From: Rostratula benghalensis
Lineage: Eukaryota; Chordata; Aves; Charadriiformes; Rostratulidae
Length of the DNA stretch: 64,000 nt
Assembly (NCBI GenBank): GCA_013399305.1
Contig: VXAI01000046.1
Coordinates: forward strand, 5,159,391-5,223,390
Direction: 5' to 3'
Shown: one piece after another, positions 1 to 11,115 of the stretch
How the letters are laid out: the number at the start of each line of letters is the position of its first letter
Position numbering within the stretch: position 1 is the first letter of the stretch
Translations under genes and position numbers: made by a program
The notes under the pieces: generated by a model
The model's database searches: none
What the model was told of the DNA's origin: nothing
The model's input: only the letters and a program-made list of their open reading frames with translations

Positions 1-89
1 CTGCCAGCAGCAAGGCACATCTGAGCCACATGATGAATGGCAGACCCTGAAGAAGACCCGGTGGGGCCTCATGGGCATGGGAAGAAGGA

Positions 90-275
90 ACTGAAACTAT
101 TGATAATCAATTAACTCCTTCAATTACAGAAGCCTAATGAGGTAGCGCAAAATCAGCCCTAATGAACAACAGTTTAATACAGGCGGTTCCTCAGGGCACG
201 AGTTTTTGACTCAATCTTTACAAGGTAGGAAACACCGCAAAAGTATCGAGCAATTAGTGTCACTTAATCAACACC
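90..275. promoter_or_regulatory. AT-rich, conserved-element-like island
   Basis: Unique AT-rich sequence in a GC-rich setting. It contains TTGATAATCAA (a perfect odd palindrome) running into TTAACTCC, which resembles an HNF1- or PBX-type site, plus CTAATGA, ATTAGTG and TTAATCA homeodomain-type cores. No open frame. Called by composition and motif density only; conservation cannot be checked here. Confidence 0.25.
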
Positions 276-957
276 CGCTCCCTGCAGAGCCGACCCTTTC
301 TTGAAGGGCGGGTGGCTGTTACGGCATGGGGTGTCCCTCGCCCCTGGGAGATGTCCTGTCCTGTGCCTGGTTCAGTCCCCAGCCTGGTTGCCCACCAGCA
401 CCAGAATGGCCCAGCAGGCAGCTCTGCCACCGTGGCTCTGCTGGCAGCGTGGAGCTTGTTTATCCTGGTGGAATGCACAGATTCTGGGGATGCTGCCGGA
501 TGCATTACTTGCCATAAGATGAAGCGAATGTCACAGGGCCCAGCTCTCCCCCCTAAAGGCAGCTATTTTTTTCAGGGTTTTTTTTGGGGGTGATGACAGC
601 CTAAGTGACAAAACAAATGCCACTGCCCGCTGGCCCCGATGCCTGCCTGGAAACCTGCCAGGTCCTGTGGAGGGCTGAGGGAAGAAGCAGGGAGGGGGGG
701 TGGAGGAAGGATGCTGCTCTCCCCTGGCCCGCTCTCTGCCCATCACAGGGGCAAGCGGTGGCACAGGGGAGCTGTGCCAGGAGCCCTGCTGCACCCCTGT
801 GCCCAGGGAAGACGGGTGAAGGAGATCGTGGCTATCAGTGGGACGCTGCTGATCCAGAGCCGGGGATCTCCCACAAAGCCGGGGGCCCGGCGGTGCCATC
901 CCTTTTGGGAGGCACGGTGCTGCGCCGACTGTGTCGGGGAGGGATTTACATACTCAG

Positions 958-1038
958 GAGCCTCCAGCGGAGGAAAGACAACCTAACATCTATTTCGGGT
1001 CTCGGAGCCAAAGGCTGCATTTCAAATCCGCTGATCAG
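958..1038 (+). CDS. weak candidate exon (27 codons)
   Basis: It has a strong donor (GATCAG|GTGAGA) and an 81-nt phase 0-0 open segment encoding EPPAEERQPNIYFGSRSQRL and then HFKSADQ, after TTTACATACTCAG. The acceptor lacks a real pyrimidine tract (the preceding 20 bases are G-rich), which is the main argument against it. Local CpG content is higher than in the flanks. The family was not recognised. Confidence 0.1.
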
Positions 1039-3857
1039 GTGAGAATACAGCGAACTCGTGCAGCGAGGAGACGGGGAAAGAGGGGGAGCCTCTGGCTCCT
1101 GGCAGCACTCCTGGCTCCACAGCCAGGTCCCCACGGGGGCTCAAGGGGGACCCAGTGCCCCATCAGCACTCAGAATTGGGCTTCCAGGGGAAGGGACCCT
1201 CTGCTTTTGTGGGGGCTGAGCCCCAAACTCCTGCTGCTTGGGGTCCCTATGGAGGAGCCCTCCCAAGCATCCAACCCTCCACGTGCAGGGGCTGCCAGGG
1301 CCCTGCCTTTACCCAGGACCATCCAGAGCTGAAACAAAGCACAGATGCCACGAAGAAAATAGAGAGAGGGGAGAAACTCCCCTGCATCTGATGAGTATTG
1401 AGACAATCTCCCTTCCTCATATCTACCCAGCCATTTTTAAAAAGCAATGTCTCCACCCGAAAAAGCACTTGAAACACAGAGACATTTCCTGCACAACTGT
1501 AGTTCCTCAAAGCTCTCAGGCAGCCCGAGCTGCTGGAAGGGCACCATCAGCTTGGCCCCATTCCCCATAGACACAGCAGATGGAAGCAAGAGGAGGGCTT
1601 GCTTCTGGAGCCCAGGTGTGTGGCGCCTCTGGCTGTGGTGGCATATGGGAGGTAGATGTGTGCTCTCTGAGCTCCTTGCTGGGACCACGCAGGGCCTTGG
1701 CCATGGCCTCCCTGCCCTGCTGATGGGCTTGGGAGCAGGCTGGGAAGCAGGGAGAATGGCTGGAAGAGGCCAGATGCCAAGAGAAGCACAGGCCAGGTAA
1801 TTCACCCATGTGGACATCCTCATGTCTGTAAAAGCTCTTTGGGTATGAGCACTGCTCCCAGGGGTGGAATGTGGATGGAAGGAGACATGGGTAGATATAG
1901 GCAGGGAAGATGAGAACCCCGCATTCCTGACACTAGACCCATACAAAAATCTGAATTTGTGAATCTCTAGTTCCCGTGAGCTGAGACCAGTGTAACCAGC
2001 ATCTCTCCCCAGCTTTTACTAGCCCGACAGCACTAACTGCAGATGCCAACCTTGGGGGGCTACTGGATCCCAAGCTCAAATGGATCTGCAGAGATCTCCA
2101 GAGAATGGCTGGCCTTTGGGTGGGCAGGGATGTGCTTCTCCCCTTCAACCCTCCCAGTGCCCATTTTTGCTGCAGCAGGGAGGGGACACAGGGTGCCGGT
2201 CCTGGCTGGCCTCCCCCAGACCATCTCGTCACAGTTCATCAGGGCCAGAAAGGGTATTAAGTATGGGTCTTGGGAGTGCAAAATGCCTGGGAGGGTGTGT
2301 GGGGTGCAGGCTGCTGCATGGAGGCTGCTGGAAGAGGCAGTTTCATTAACGCTTACGTGGTTCCAGATGCTGGAGATTATTCTCGTCTCTTTTCTTGTTT
2401 GGTCGACTTACTCAAAGACTATTTAGTGGATTAACTAAAATTCTGGAGCAGCATCTTCACAAGGGGTTTAGGGAGGTGGAAGGGGGTAGCTTTCATGTTC
2501 CCCTGGAGCAAGTCTGAGCTGGGCGGGCTTGCCAGGGGAACAACAAGAGGCCCGGAGTCCTGGCAACAGCCGCTCTCTTCTCCAAAACTGGCAGTGTTGC
2601 AGAGAAAAAGTGCTGTCTGGAGGGCAGCAACGTCAGAGGCTGGCAAGCCAGGCGGTCCCTCCTGCCTCCTTCCCTCTCAACATGTTACGCTTTGCAGCTT
2701 CTGGGCTCCATTTCACAGGGAGGGCTTGGGGACGCAGGGGACTGAACCCAGGGATGTGGGAAGTCTCTTCCCACCTTCTGTTCCTACATCCTCCCCCCCC
2801 TCACACAGGCAACTCCCACTGGGGGTGTTGTTCTGACAAGCTCTGATTTCTTGTCCCAGAGGGTCCCATGGCCATGCCCTGGTCTCCTCACAGCCCTCAG
2901 ATAAGCAACCTCACAGCATCCCTTATTTTCCCAGGCTGTGTTGGCGCGTGTGGCAGAGTCTTCCCCCTTCCCACCCCCTCCCCGTCAACTGGCAAAGCCC
3001 CAGTGGTTTCCCCCAGAGAGCATGCGGTGAGACACAGCATGAAACAACTGCAGATAATTAAAGGATTGAATGGGGTATCGAAGAAGAGCGGGGAGCTTGC
3101 AACATCCATAAATAGCTCTCCTTGCCGAGCTGCTTAACTCCTTGCTTGTTCTTGCCAAAGAGCAGACCCCAAAGGGATGGTGCCTGTGCATGAATAGGGG
3201 TGGAAAGTTCAGGAGAGTATTTTTAAACCATTCAAGCTGTACTCAGGCTGAGTGATACATTATTGTCTGCATGTGTCACTTGAGGTGTCTTATGAATGCA
3301 AGGAAAAAAAAAAAAAAGGACCATTTTGCCTCTCTAAACTCCCACCCCTCTGCTCCTACCCAAATAACGTCAAGCTAAATCTGACAGGCGAAAGGAAAGC
3401 ACCACGAGGTCAGGCTACTTAAAAGCAGTGTGAAATGCTCTTATCCTCTGGAAGGAAGAGCTCCAGTTTGCAGGGCCAGAGGGCAGGCGCAGGGGTGAGC
3501 AGGCGCAGGTCTGCACAAGGACAGCGGTGTTACCAGGGAAAGAGCCTGCTAGAAAAACACCGGGGTCCCCAAGGAAACCCAGGAAAGGCAGTACGGCTGC
3601 GTGCCTAATGGAGACGGTGCCCTTCATCTCCCACGGCAGCAGATCTTCCCCAGACCACGGGAATACTGGATGCAGAGTTAGTGGCCCAGGACAGCAGGGA
3701 AGTGAGATCAACCAGTCTTGACTATTGCCCCAAAAGCACAAGGGGCATCAACCCAATGCTCTCCCCTGTTACCCTACCCCGTGTCAGAATAGGATGGCAT
3801 CACCTCAGAGCTGCCCACCCTGAGCCTCTGGGACCTCTCTGCGGGGCCAGCACTTAA

Positions 3858-3935
3858 AATCATAGAATAATAGAATTGTCTAGGTCGGAAGGGACCTTTA
3901 AGGTCATCTGGTCCAGCCAGTCCCCAGGGCTGGCA
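3858..3935 (-). mobile_element. CR1 3'-tail fragment (reverse orientation)
   Basis: The + strand shows AATCATAGAATAATAGAAT followed by a GGTCGGAAGGGACCTTTAAGG-like block and GTCATCTGGTCCAGCC. This is the reverse complement of the standard CR1 3' end (GATGACCTT..GGTCCCTTCC..ATTCTATGATT). About 60 bases are clearly recognisable. The inner boundary, near 3920-3935, fades into unique sequence. No coding part remains. Confidence 0.9.
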
Positions 3936-4008
3936 GCCAGCGTCACGTTGTGGCTGGAGACAGAGATACCAAAGAGTCTGACAAATGGCTGGAGCCATGG
4001 CGAGATAC

Positions 4009-4024
4009 AGAGAGAGAGAGAGAG
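4009..4024 (+). repeat. (AG)n microsatellite
   Basis: A run of eight AG dinucleotides followed by a purine-rich AAAAAGGGAAAA segment. Confidence 0.9.
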
Positions 4025-4951
4025 AAAAAGGGAAAACAAACCAGAAACTCACTGGGAAATCATTCCTCTCCTAAATGGTGTCAGTATAATTAAGCAGCAC
4101 AGGCTTTATGAATGATACCATCTCTGCCTCGAAACACATCATTACCTCTCTCTGTAAGAGCAGTATTTTTAAATACATATTTCCTCTTTAAACGTCTGAG
4201 AAGGCTCCATGGCTGAGACGCTGGGATACGTTGCTAATCACCTCTTATTTCACCCAGTCTCAGGGAAGTGTTTCCCGCAGAGCTCGGGCTCTTGTGCACG
4301 CACATCTCTGCTCCGAGTCACCACCGTGCACTTCTCCTCCCCTCTCCCTACCCCTCCTTGTCACCTCCGATACCAGAGGGGATGACAGACCCTAACCTAC
4401 TCCTCCACACCCAAGGTTCAGCCTCCCCGTGCCCATCCTGCCCAGGATGCCAGCACTGTGGGTCACCCCAAATACCTCCACCCAAGCTACACGAGTCCCT
4501 CACCACACTATTTCCCTGGTTTTACAAAAGCCAGGGCTCAGGGAGATGACAGGTTTCATCAACTGCTGACCAAAAGTGGTTTCCCCCACCCCAGTGGGGT
4601 CTGGGTGATGCTCTCGGCCTTGGTACAATTTAGGTGTTTCTGTTCACCCAGCCCATGCCAGGTCTGCCATGAGTGCTCACTGCAACAGATCAGAGATGCC
4701 CAGGCAAGAACGAAGGGGGTTTGTGCTAGAAATTGAAAGTTGATGGAGTGTGTCACAGGAAAATGACAACAACCTACTGTACCTCGAAAGACAATTATTT
4801 TTCCCTCATTGGAAGTGATGGAATTTCTCCATCAGTGACACTACTAATGTCATCAACACCAACAGCTCTCTTAAGGAAAGGCTCTTTCTCGGCTGCACAC
4901 CTGAAATTTCTGTAGACCTGCCCTTTCCTCCTCTCTCTACTTCTTTTGCAG

Positions 4952-5121
4952 GACGTGCTCAGCTGGTGGCTGGACAAGAGAACAACCTATCAGATGTCTG
5001 TGCTCGCCCTCTCTGTCCCTGCAGCTCCCACAGATGCACTCCTCTGTCAGATCTGCTCCTCCAGACTATTTCTGAAGAGGCTACGGCTGGAAATCACGAA
5101 GTTGAATCATGTTGCTTAACT
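4952..5121 (+). CDS. candidate exon with very strong acceptor, unidentified protein
   Basis: The acceptor is one of the best in the window: an almost pure pyrimidine run from 4919 ending CTACTTCTTTTGCAG. A GTGAGT donor follows 5121 (AACT|GTGAGT, poor exonic bases). Frame 1 starts DVLSWWLDKRTTYQMSVLAL, ends LEITKLNHVA and stops at TAA just before the donor, so it would be a terminal exon. Frame 3 (RAQLVAGQENNLSDVCARPL...) passes through the donor at 170 nt. The two frames cannot be separated by eye. No AATAAA was seen nearby. No family was recognised. Confidence 0.2.
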
Positions 5122-6280
5122 GTGAGTGGCCATACTACCGCTTTCTGAATTACAGCAATGGGACTGTGCTCAGCTGTCTGATGCACATAATTAGACCAGC
5201 AAAGGGAAGAAGCTGGGAGACATGGTGCCCTGTCCAAAGTTGGAGGAAAGGGTCAGGCTGCACCTCCAACTGCTGTGGGATTTGCGTGGTTTCACCTCAG
5301 AGGCCCCACTGTCCCTGCAGACCCTGAACTTAGGCAACTCCAGCCTCCTTCACTGTCACCTTCAACGTCATGGACACTTGGTGCTGGATACTGGCCTAGA
5401 GATGCCCTGCAGCCACATGGGTCTCACACCAGGGTAAAAGCACAAGGCTGCTACTCAAAAAAGCCCCTTCTCCAAGTGCTTTTTTGCCCAGAATCTGGAA
5501 TAGCAACAAGTCCCAAGGGCTGTGGAGTGGAGTCTTGTGCATGCACGGGGCATCGCTGTTCTTTCCAGGGGCACTGTCTCCCTCCTGTTCCCAAGGTGCT
5601 TCCCCTTCCCACCCCAAATCCAGCCTGAGTTAATGTCTTGCTGGCAGAAGGCCAGCCTCCTTTATTGAGCCACACAAACTAATGAATGAGCCGCTGAGAA
5701 GCACTGGGAGCCTGGTACATCACATCCCACAGCACCACCCCCCCCCGGGGCGAAGTAGAGCCTCGCAAGGCTCCTCACAGGCCGTGTCCTCCCCACCAAA
5801 AGCCCAAACCCTGGGGACCGCAGCAGGGTGCCACCGACCCGCTTACATTTTGGGGAGGACGGTGGGCCCATGGTGATGCTGGGCAGGGCAAAGACACCGG
5901 CTGGAAGGAGAGGGAGGGCGATGCCACGCTGGGGTGAGGCTGGCACATCACCCTGCTTGGCTCTGCGGGTGCCACGCACGCCGGGGCTGAGGAACGGCGC
6001 ATGCTCCGGGGGCTTTCGGAGCCGCATATGTTGTGTGGGTTGAGAGCACATATGTTAGGTACACACACATCTACGTGTGCCTGCGTATATATATACACAG
6101 ACATATATGAGAGAGACTATTATAGATACAGATTTACATAGATAATCAACACCAGCAATGACTGCAGGGTTTGTAAGACGGCAGAATCAACCCCAGATAC
6201 CAGAAAATGGCTATCTTTATCTCTACCCTCTCAGCTTCTGCCTTTGGTTAGGCTGGCGAATGCCACGTGTCAGAGCCCCA

Positions 6281-6364
6281 GCTGGGGAGGGCGCTGGGGA
6301 GGCCGGATGGGTGCTGGGAGGGTGCTGGGGAGGCTGGATGGGTGCTGGGAGGGTGCTGGGGAGG
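6281..6364 (+). repeat. G-rich minisatellite, 31-bp unit, about 2.5 copies
   Basis: Units at 6289-6319 and 6320-6350 differ at only two positions; a partial third is at 6351-6364. The unit is GGGTGCTGGGGAGG followed by CTGGATGGGTGCTGGGA. Many GGG/GGGG runs at short spacing make it a candidate G-quadruplex-forming tract on the + strand. Confidence 0.9.
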
Positions 6365-6879
6365 TAGGGCTACCCGTCTCCCACCGACACACTCTGCACA
6401 GTGCCCTGGGAAGGGGCAAAGCATCCTCCCCGGTGTGTAAGCCCAGAGCCACGCACAAGGTGTGCAGGTACCTAACTCCTGCAGCCTGAGAGGGAGCCAG
6501 AGGGGATCCCTCTGCCCAAATGCAACCGGCATCCACGAATGAGCCAGACGAACTGCCGTATCGCTAATGGAGAGAAAAGACCTCGCAGGGCCAGGATTAA
6601 TCTCTTTCTAAGGTGCCTGCCTGAGAAAGGTCAGATGAATTGTGCCTGGACGTGCCTTTTCTCTCCCTGCTGACTATAAATGTCATCCAGCTCAGAAGCA
6701 GGTACCTACAGAAGGGACACGTGCAGTCAGGGGAAGCGAATCCAAGGCCGTGTATGTAGCTGCTGCTCTGGATCAAGCCCGGTGCTATGCCTGCCCGCAG
6801 GCAGCACGGGGAGGCAAACAATACCCCTGCCCCGAGTTGGGTCAGGGTTTGAAACCCTGAGATTTATTCCAGCCTCACG

Positions 6880-7480
6880 GCTCAGCTGCTAAAAAGTTAT
6901 GACCCCTTCATCTTGGGAAGCGAAACTTTTTCATTCATCGTGTCGGATAGCCCCAAGCCCTGTCACCCAGCTGTAAAGCACTTTGGAGTTGACTCAATGT
7001 CACATTTAAGTGCTGGATGCATCAGAATTCAGGATGCTTCAGAAAGGTTATGTAAACCATTACATCGAATCTTGGGAAAGTTATTAAGGTGAGCGGCAGA
7101 GCATGGGAGAACGGGTGATTATCTCGCAGCACTACCGTGGAACCACACGAGCAATGTCCAGCTTAAGGATGTAACTCATTCTCCTTACAAGCCTAATTTT
7201 GTTTCTCCCTAGTGCTCCTTAAAAAAAACCCAAACTTTGAACAAAAAAAAAAATAAAAATCTGTCTGCCAATGAATTCTCTGTTCTGTAAAATAATTATT
7301 CAAGAGAGTCTCCAATTAATCAGCTAAGGCATTGAGGAGATAAGAAGGTTTGAAAAACGGAACGTTTCTCACCATTGGAAAAGTCTTCTATTTCCCCCCG
7401 CCCCTTTTTGGAACATCACATTTCAAATTCAGTGTGGTCTATTAACTCCAAATTTATTTTGTTCATCTGAACTAGTGCTT
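6880..7480. promoter_or_regulatory. long AT-rich, conserved-element-like island
   Basis: About 600 bp of unique, low-GC sequence without repeats or open frames, rich in TTAATC, AATTATT, CCAATTAATCAG and ATTAACTCC cores. It is sharply different from the GC-rich, Pro/Ser-reading flanks. Such islands in bird genomes are often deeply conserved enhancers. Inference from composition. Confidence 0.3.
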
Positions 7481-8974
7481 TTGAGGACTTGGGGGAGGAC
7501 TGCATGGTTAATTTTGGAGCTATTTGCTATGGACTCTTGAACCTCTCAAAAGTGCGTGGGCTCCCCAGGGAGTTTCTCAAGTCTGCAGCACTTGTCTTCA
7601 AGGACATGAAAGCATCTGCAGGGGCCTGCAATTTTTCAGAGCTCAGAACATACCCAGACAGGTCGAAAGACGTCAGGAAATCTTTAGGAGCATCAAATGC
7701 ATTTTGTAAGGCCCATAGCTGATCTGTTTGGGTTAAATAACGCTAAGAAGCCTGCAGAGGCAACACGAACACTTTGGAAATTGCAGGCCTGAAGCAGCTA
7801 GTTGAGGGACCTCTATATGTCAGCAGACATCACCCTGAAAAAATCTTTGGTGCTGTTGTGATAAAGCAGCCAAGATGTGCTAATTATAAAAACATGACTG
7901 ATGGGAGTCCTGCAGCGTCCTGCCTGGGGCATCTCCCAAGTGGCCATGCTGAAAACCACAGAAACCACCCAGAGATAACTAAAGCTGTCTCACAGATCTC
8001 CTGATCCCCCAGGATTTATACACCCCGTCTCCACGTCAGCAGCGTGCATCCATCCACCTGCGGGTGAACCACTGGGACCCACACCAGGGTGAAACGGGCT
8101 GGGATCCCCTTGCAGACTTGGGATTTTGGCACATGGTTTTCCTCCAAAGGCTCCCACGCCTGGGTCTGGGGAGGCAGGGGGCTCTGCTTGCACATCGCCA
8201 CGGGGCTTGGCAGGCAGTCAGGGCAGCACTGGGGGTGTCTCCTGGGCAGGACACACGGGTGGTTGCCCCTCCAGCCCCACACACGCACGCACACCCACGC
8301 TCAGCCCCTGGCGCAGAGGAGAGGAAAAGCATTGCTGAGTAACTCCGTTAATTCCCGGGCAAAACGGGCAGCGTGAGCGGCGCTGGGTGTGTAATACAAG
8401 GTTCAGAGCCATCGTTGTGCTGCTGTCACCCCCTCTGGTGGGTTATAAATGTAGTACATGCCATTGGCATTTTGAACGCTTATTTTCATTTTGCTGCGTA
8501 CTCAGCGGTGCGTAATCGTGGCGGTGTTTGAACAAGGGGGCAGTGACTCACAGGCAGGCTCCAGCAGCGCCTGGTCACTGGCTGGGGTGAGCTGCATGAC
8601 AGTCCTGGAGAGCTGTGCCTTTCTAATAACCACAGTATTACTCCTTGTAGTCCAAAAAACATCGCTACCGAATAAACCCTGCGCAAGCCCAGAGCCCCAG
8701 ACGTGGGCTTGGGCCCAGCCATTACCCCGGGAAGCTCTTTGGTGGGTCTTGTTGGGACCAGAGCTGAGAAGGTGCCATTACAGGTAGCTCACCCAAACCC
8801 CGAGAAGAGACTGTTGGGGGCACATCTTGGCCCCCAGCACAGCTCCCCAAAGGTGGCAGGGGACCTGTGCCCATGGGACGGTGTGGAGGAGCATCTGGAT
8901 TGGGGCCAACCTCAACCTGCTCCTCCGCACACAAAAGGAGCCTGGTCTCCTGGGCTACCAGCTGGCACCTTTCA

Positions 8975-9085
8975 CTGATGTTAACATTCATTTAAGAAAA
9001 ATTACAAAAAACCCCAACGTGGGCTAATTAGCTAATGACATTATTTTGGCCTGATGTGCCATATAATTAAACAACTAATAAACGG
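8975..9085. promoter_or_regulatory. homeodomain-site-rich island
   Basis: It contains GGGCTAATTAGCTAATGACA (with the palindrome GCTAATTAGC), ATATAATTAAACAAC and ACTAATAAAC within 110 bp. At least five TAAT cores occur with two TAATTA sites, a density well above the flanks. No open frame. Possible enhancer core. Confidence 0.3.
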
Positions 9086-10979
9086 CAAGAGTCCTGTGCT
9101 GCTGAGGCTCCTGAGTCAATACCATGCTATTACCACGGTGTAATTGAGTTTACTGAGAACCATAGCACAGACGTCCCAGGGCCCATGCAAGGAATGGTAT
9201 TGAAATAGCCACCAGAGACCCACCTGCTGGATAAAGGAGAAAGACCAACCTTTTAATCTACAGTACAGCCCAAAGTCACACACGGAGAAGACGAGTTTGT
9301 GCTTCACGCTGTGGTGAATGCATTTGCAAGAGAGGAGGGTACACACGGCCCAGGGCGGGGGGCTTACGTGTGCAAGAGCTTCTCTGGCAGCCAAGGGGGC
9401 TTCCTGAGCTCCAAGGAGGGTGGGAGCGGGATGAAATGCGGCTAGTCCTCACTTCTACAGAAACACTTCCAAAAACGGCAATTTTTTGGTATTCAAAATG
9501 CTTACATTTCTCCATTAAAAAGGTACATTTTGGTGAATTTCTGGTGACAGAACCCAAAGGCGCATACTGAGAGGTCTTGAGGGCGGCTCAAGGTTGCCTC
9601 CTTCAGCCCCAGCTTTTGGAGACCTAGTGCCCAACCTAACACTGTGCCAGCAGGCCGAGAATGGCCCAAGAGCTGCATTGGGGGCTGCAAAACTCCAAGA
9701 AAAAGGAGAGAAGAGGAGTGGGTTGGCAACCCAGCTGCCACTTGAGTCATGAAGCACCTACAGATACCTCAATTTGCTCCTCATGGGGTGAGAACCCTCA
9801 GAGGGGATTTTGTTACGTGGAGGCATCACAAGTCAAATGCAATGAGCCTTGGTGCACACACACACACGGAGTCCATGCCTCCCCTCCTGCCCTGCCTGGG
9901 CTCACCTGCAACATGCAGCCCTTGCGTGCTCCCACTCTCCCCTCCCCACAGCCCTGCTCCCAAGCCGGTGTCCCCACGTGCACCCACGCTCCAGCTCATC
10001 CTCCTCTTTCTCCTCACCTCCCTTCCCTGGCAATGCCAGGCAAGAGCTTCTTAAGCTCTCGACTGCTCTGGGGCTGAGCCTGAAAGCTTTGCAGTGGCAC
10101 GGCAGCTTCTGTCATCCCAAGGCAGAGGCACAAGCCTCCCGCACCGTGCCGCTGTCAGGTCCCTGCACGGCAGCAACCGGCAAAGCCCGAGTCCTGTTGG
10201 CAGGCAGGGGACTGACCGGCCCCACGATGGCAGCCTCCTGGTGACAGAGCAACAGGAGGACAGGGCACAACAAAGGATGGACATCGTGGCTGCAAATCCA
10301 GGAGCTGAAGCAGGACCTGGGGACCCATACTGAGCTGGTTGCAGCTCAGTAAGTCCAGCTCATCTTCACGCTGGAAATGGATCAAATGGGGCCCAGGTAG
10401 AAAGGCAGTGGGATCCTGGCCAAGGGACAACCTCCCAGGGGTTGCAGCCAGAGTCGGTGCAGCCTCAGAGCTGACAGAGGGTTTCTGGGAGTGTGAGCAG
10501 GGCAGACAGGCTGCAGCTGATGGGCTGAGCGGTGCTGCTCTGAGAGGGACTCCCCAGGCCTCAGCACCCTGGACCCTGAGATACTGGCCCTGCTTCCATC
10601 CTCATCCCACCACGGACTTACAGTCCCCTCTTGTGGCTCCATCCCCATCTCCATCCAGCAAAGCTCCTCCGGAAAAGGAGACTTGAGTTTGAGCGATGAG
10701 AGAGCCTGGAAGGACCACTCTCGGCGTATCCTCCCAGCTTCTGCTTAGCACAAACCACACCATCCCACAGGAGCTCCAGCATCAAACCCACAAGGGTTCC
10801 TCACCGAACCCACCATCAGCATTTAAGACAGACGCACAGCTCTGACTTCACGACTGCAGTTTTGGAAGCAGACTAAGCTTTGGGGCTGGTGCAGGAGGAG
10901 CCCTCCCACCCCCTCTCCCCAGGACAGTGATGTGGGAGACAGCGAGCAACGGGGCTACATCAAAAGAGGGGAAAAAACT

Positions 10980-11115
10980 CGTGCTTGCGAGAGGGCAGAG
11001 AGCGGGCGCCCACCAGCGCGGTGGCTGCGGGCGGACACGTGAGCGGTGCCAGGAGCAGAGGCTGGCGGAGCCGCTGCCAGTTCTGGGGAAGGAGGGGGGT
11101 AAGGGGGGGGGCGTG
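10980..11115. promoter_or_regulatory. small CpG- and G-run-rich pocket
   Basis: CpGs cluster in GCGGGCGCCCACCAGCGCGG and GCGGGCGGACACG; immediately downstream are long G runs (GGAGGGGGG, GGGGGGGGG near 11091-11111) capable of G-quadruplex formation. No coding exon is supported. Confidence 0.2.

Larger units (their letters stand above)
1039..4951. other. non-genic stretch
   Basis: Unique, mostly GC-rich DNA with only short random frames. It holds the CR1 tail at 3.86 kb and an (AG)n run. A small AT-rich patch at 2340-2450 (CATTAACGCTTACG, TGGATTAACT) may be a conserved element. Nothing else is supported. Confidence 0.6.

Noticed and set aside
9116..9394. Minus-strand 48-nt segment between GGAGCTCAG and GTAAGC near 9364-9415
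   Set aside because: Only 16 codons and a weak acceptor; no additional support.
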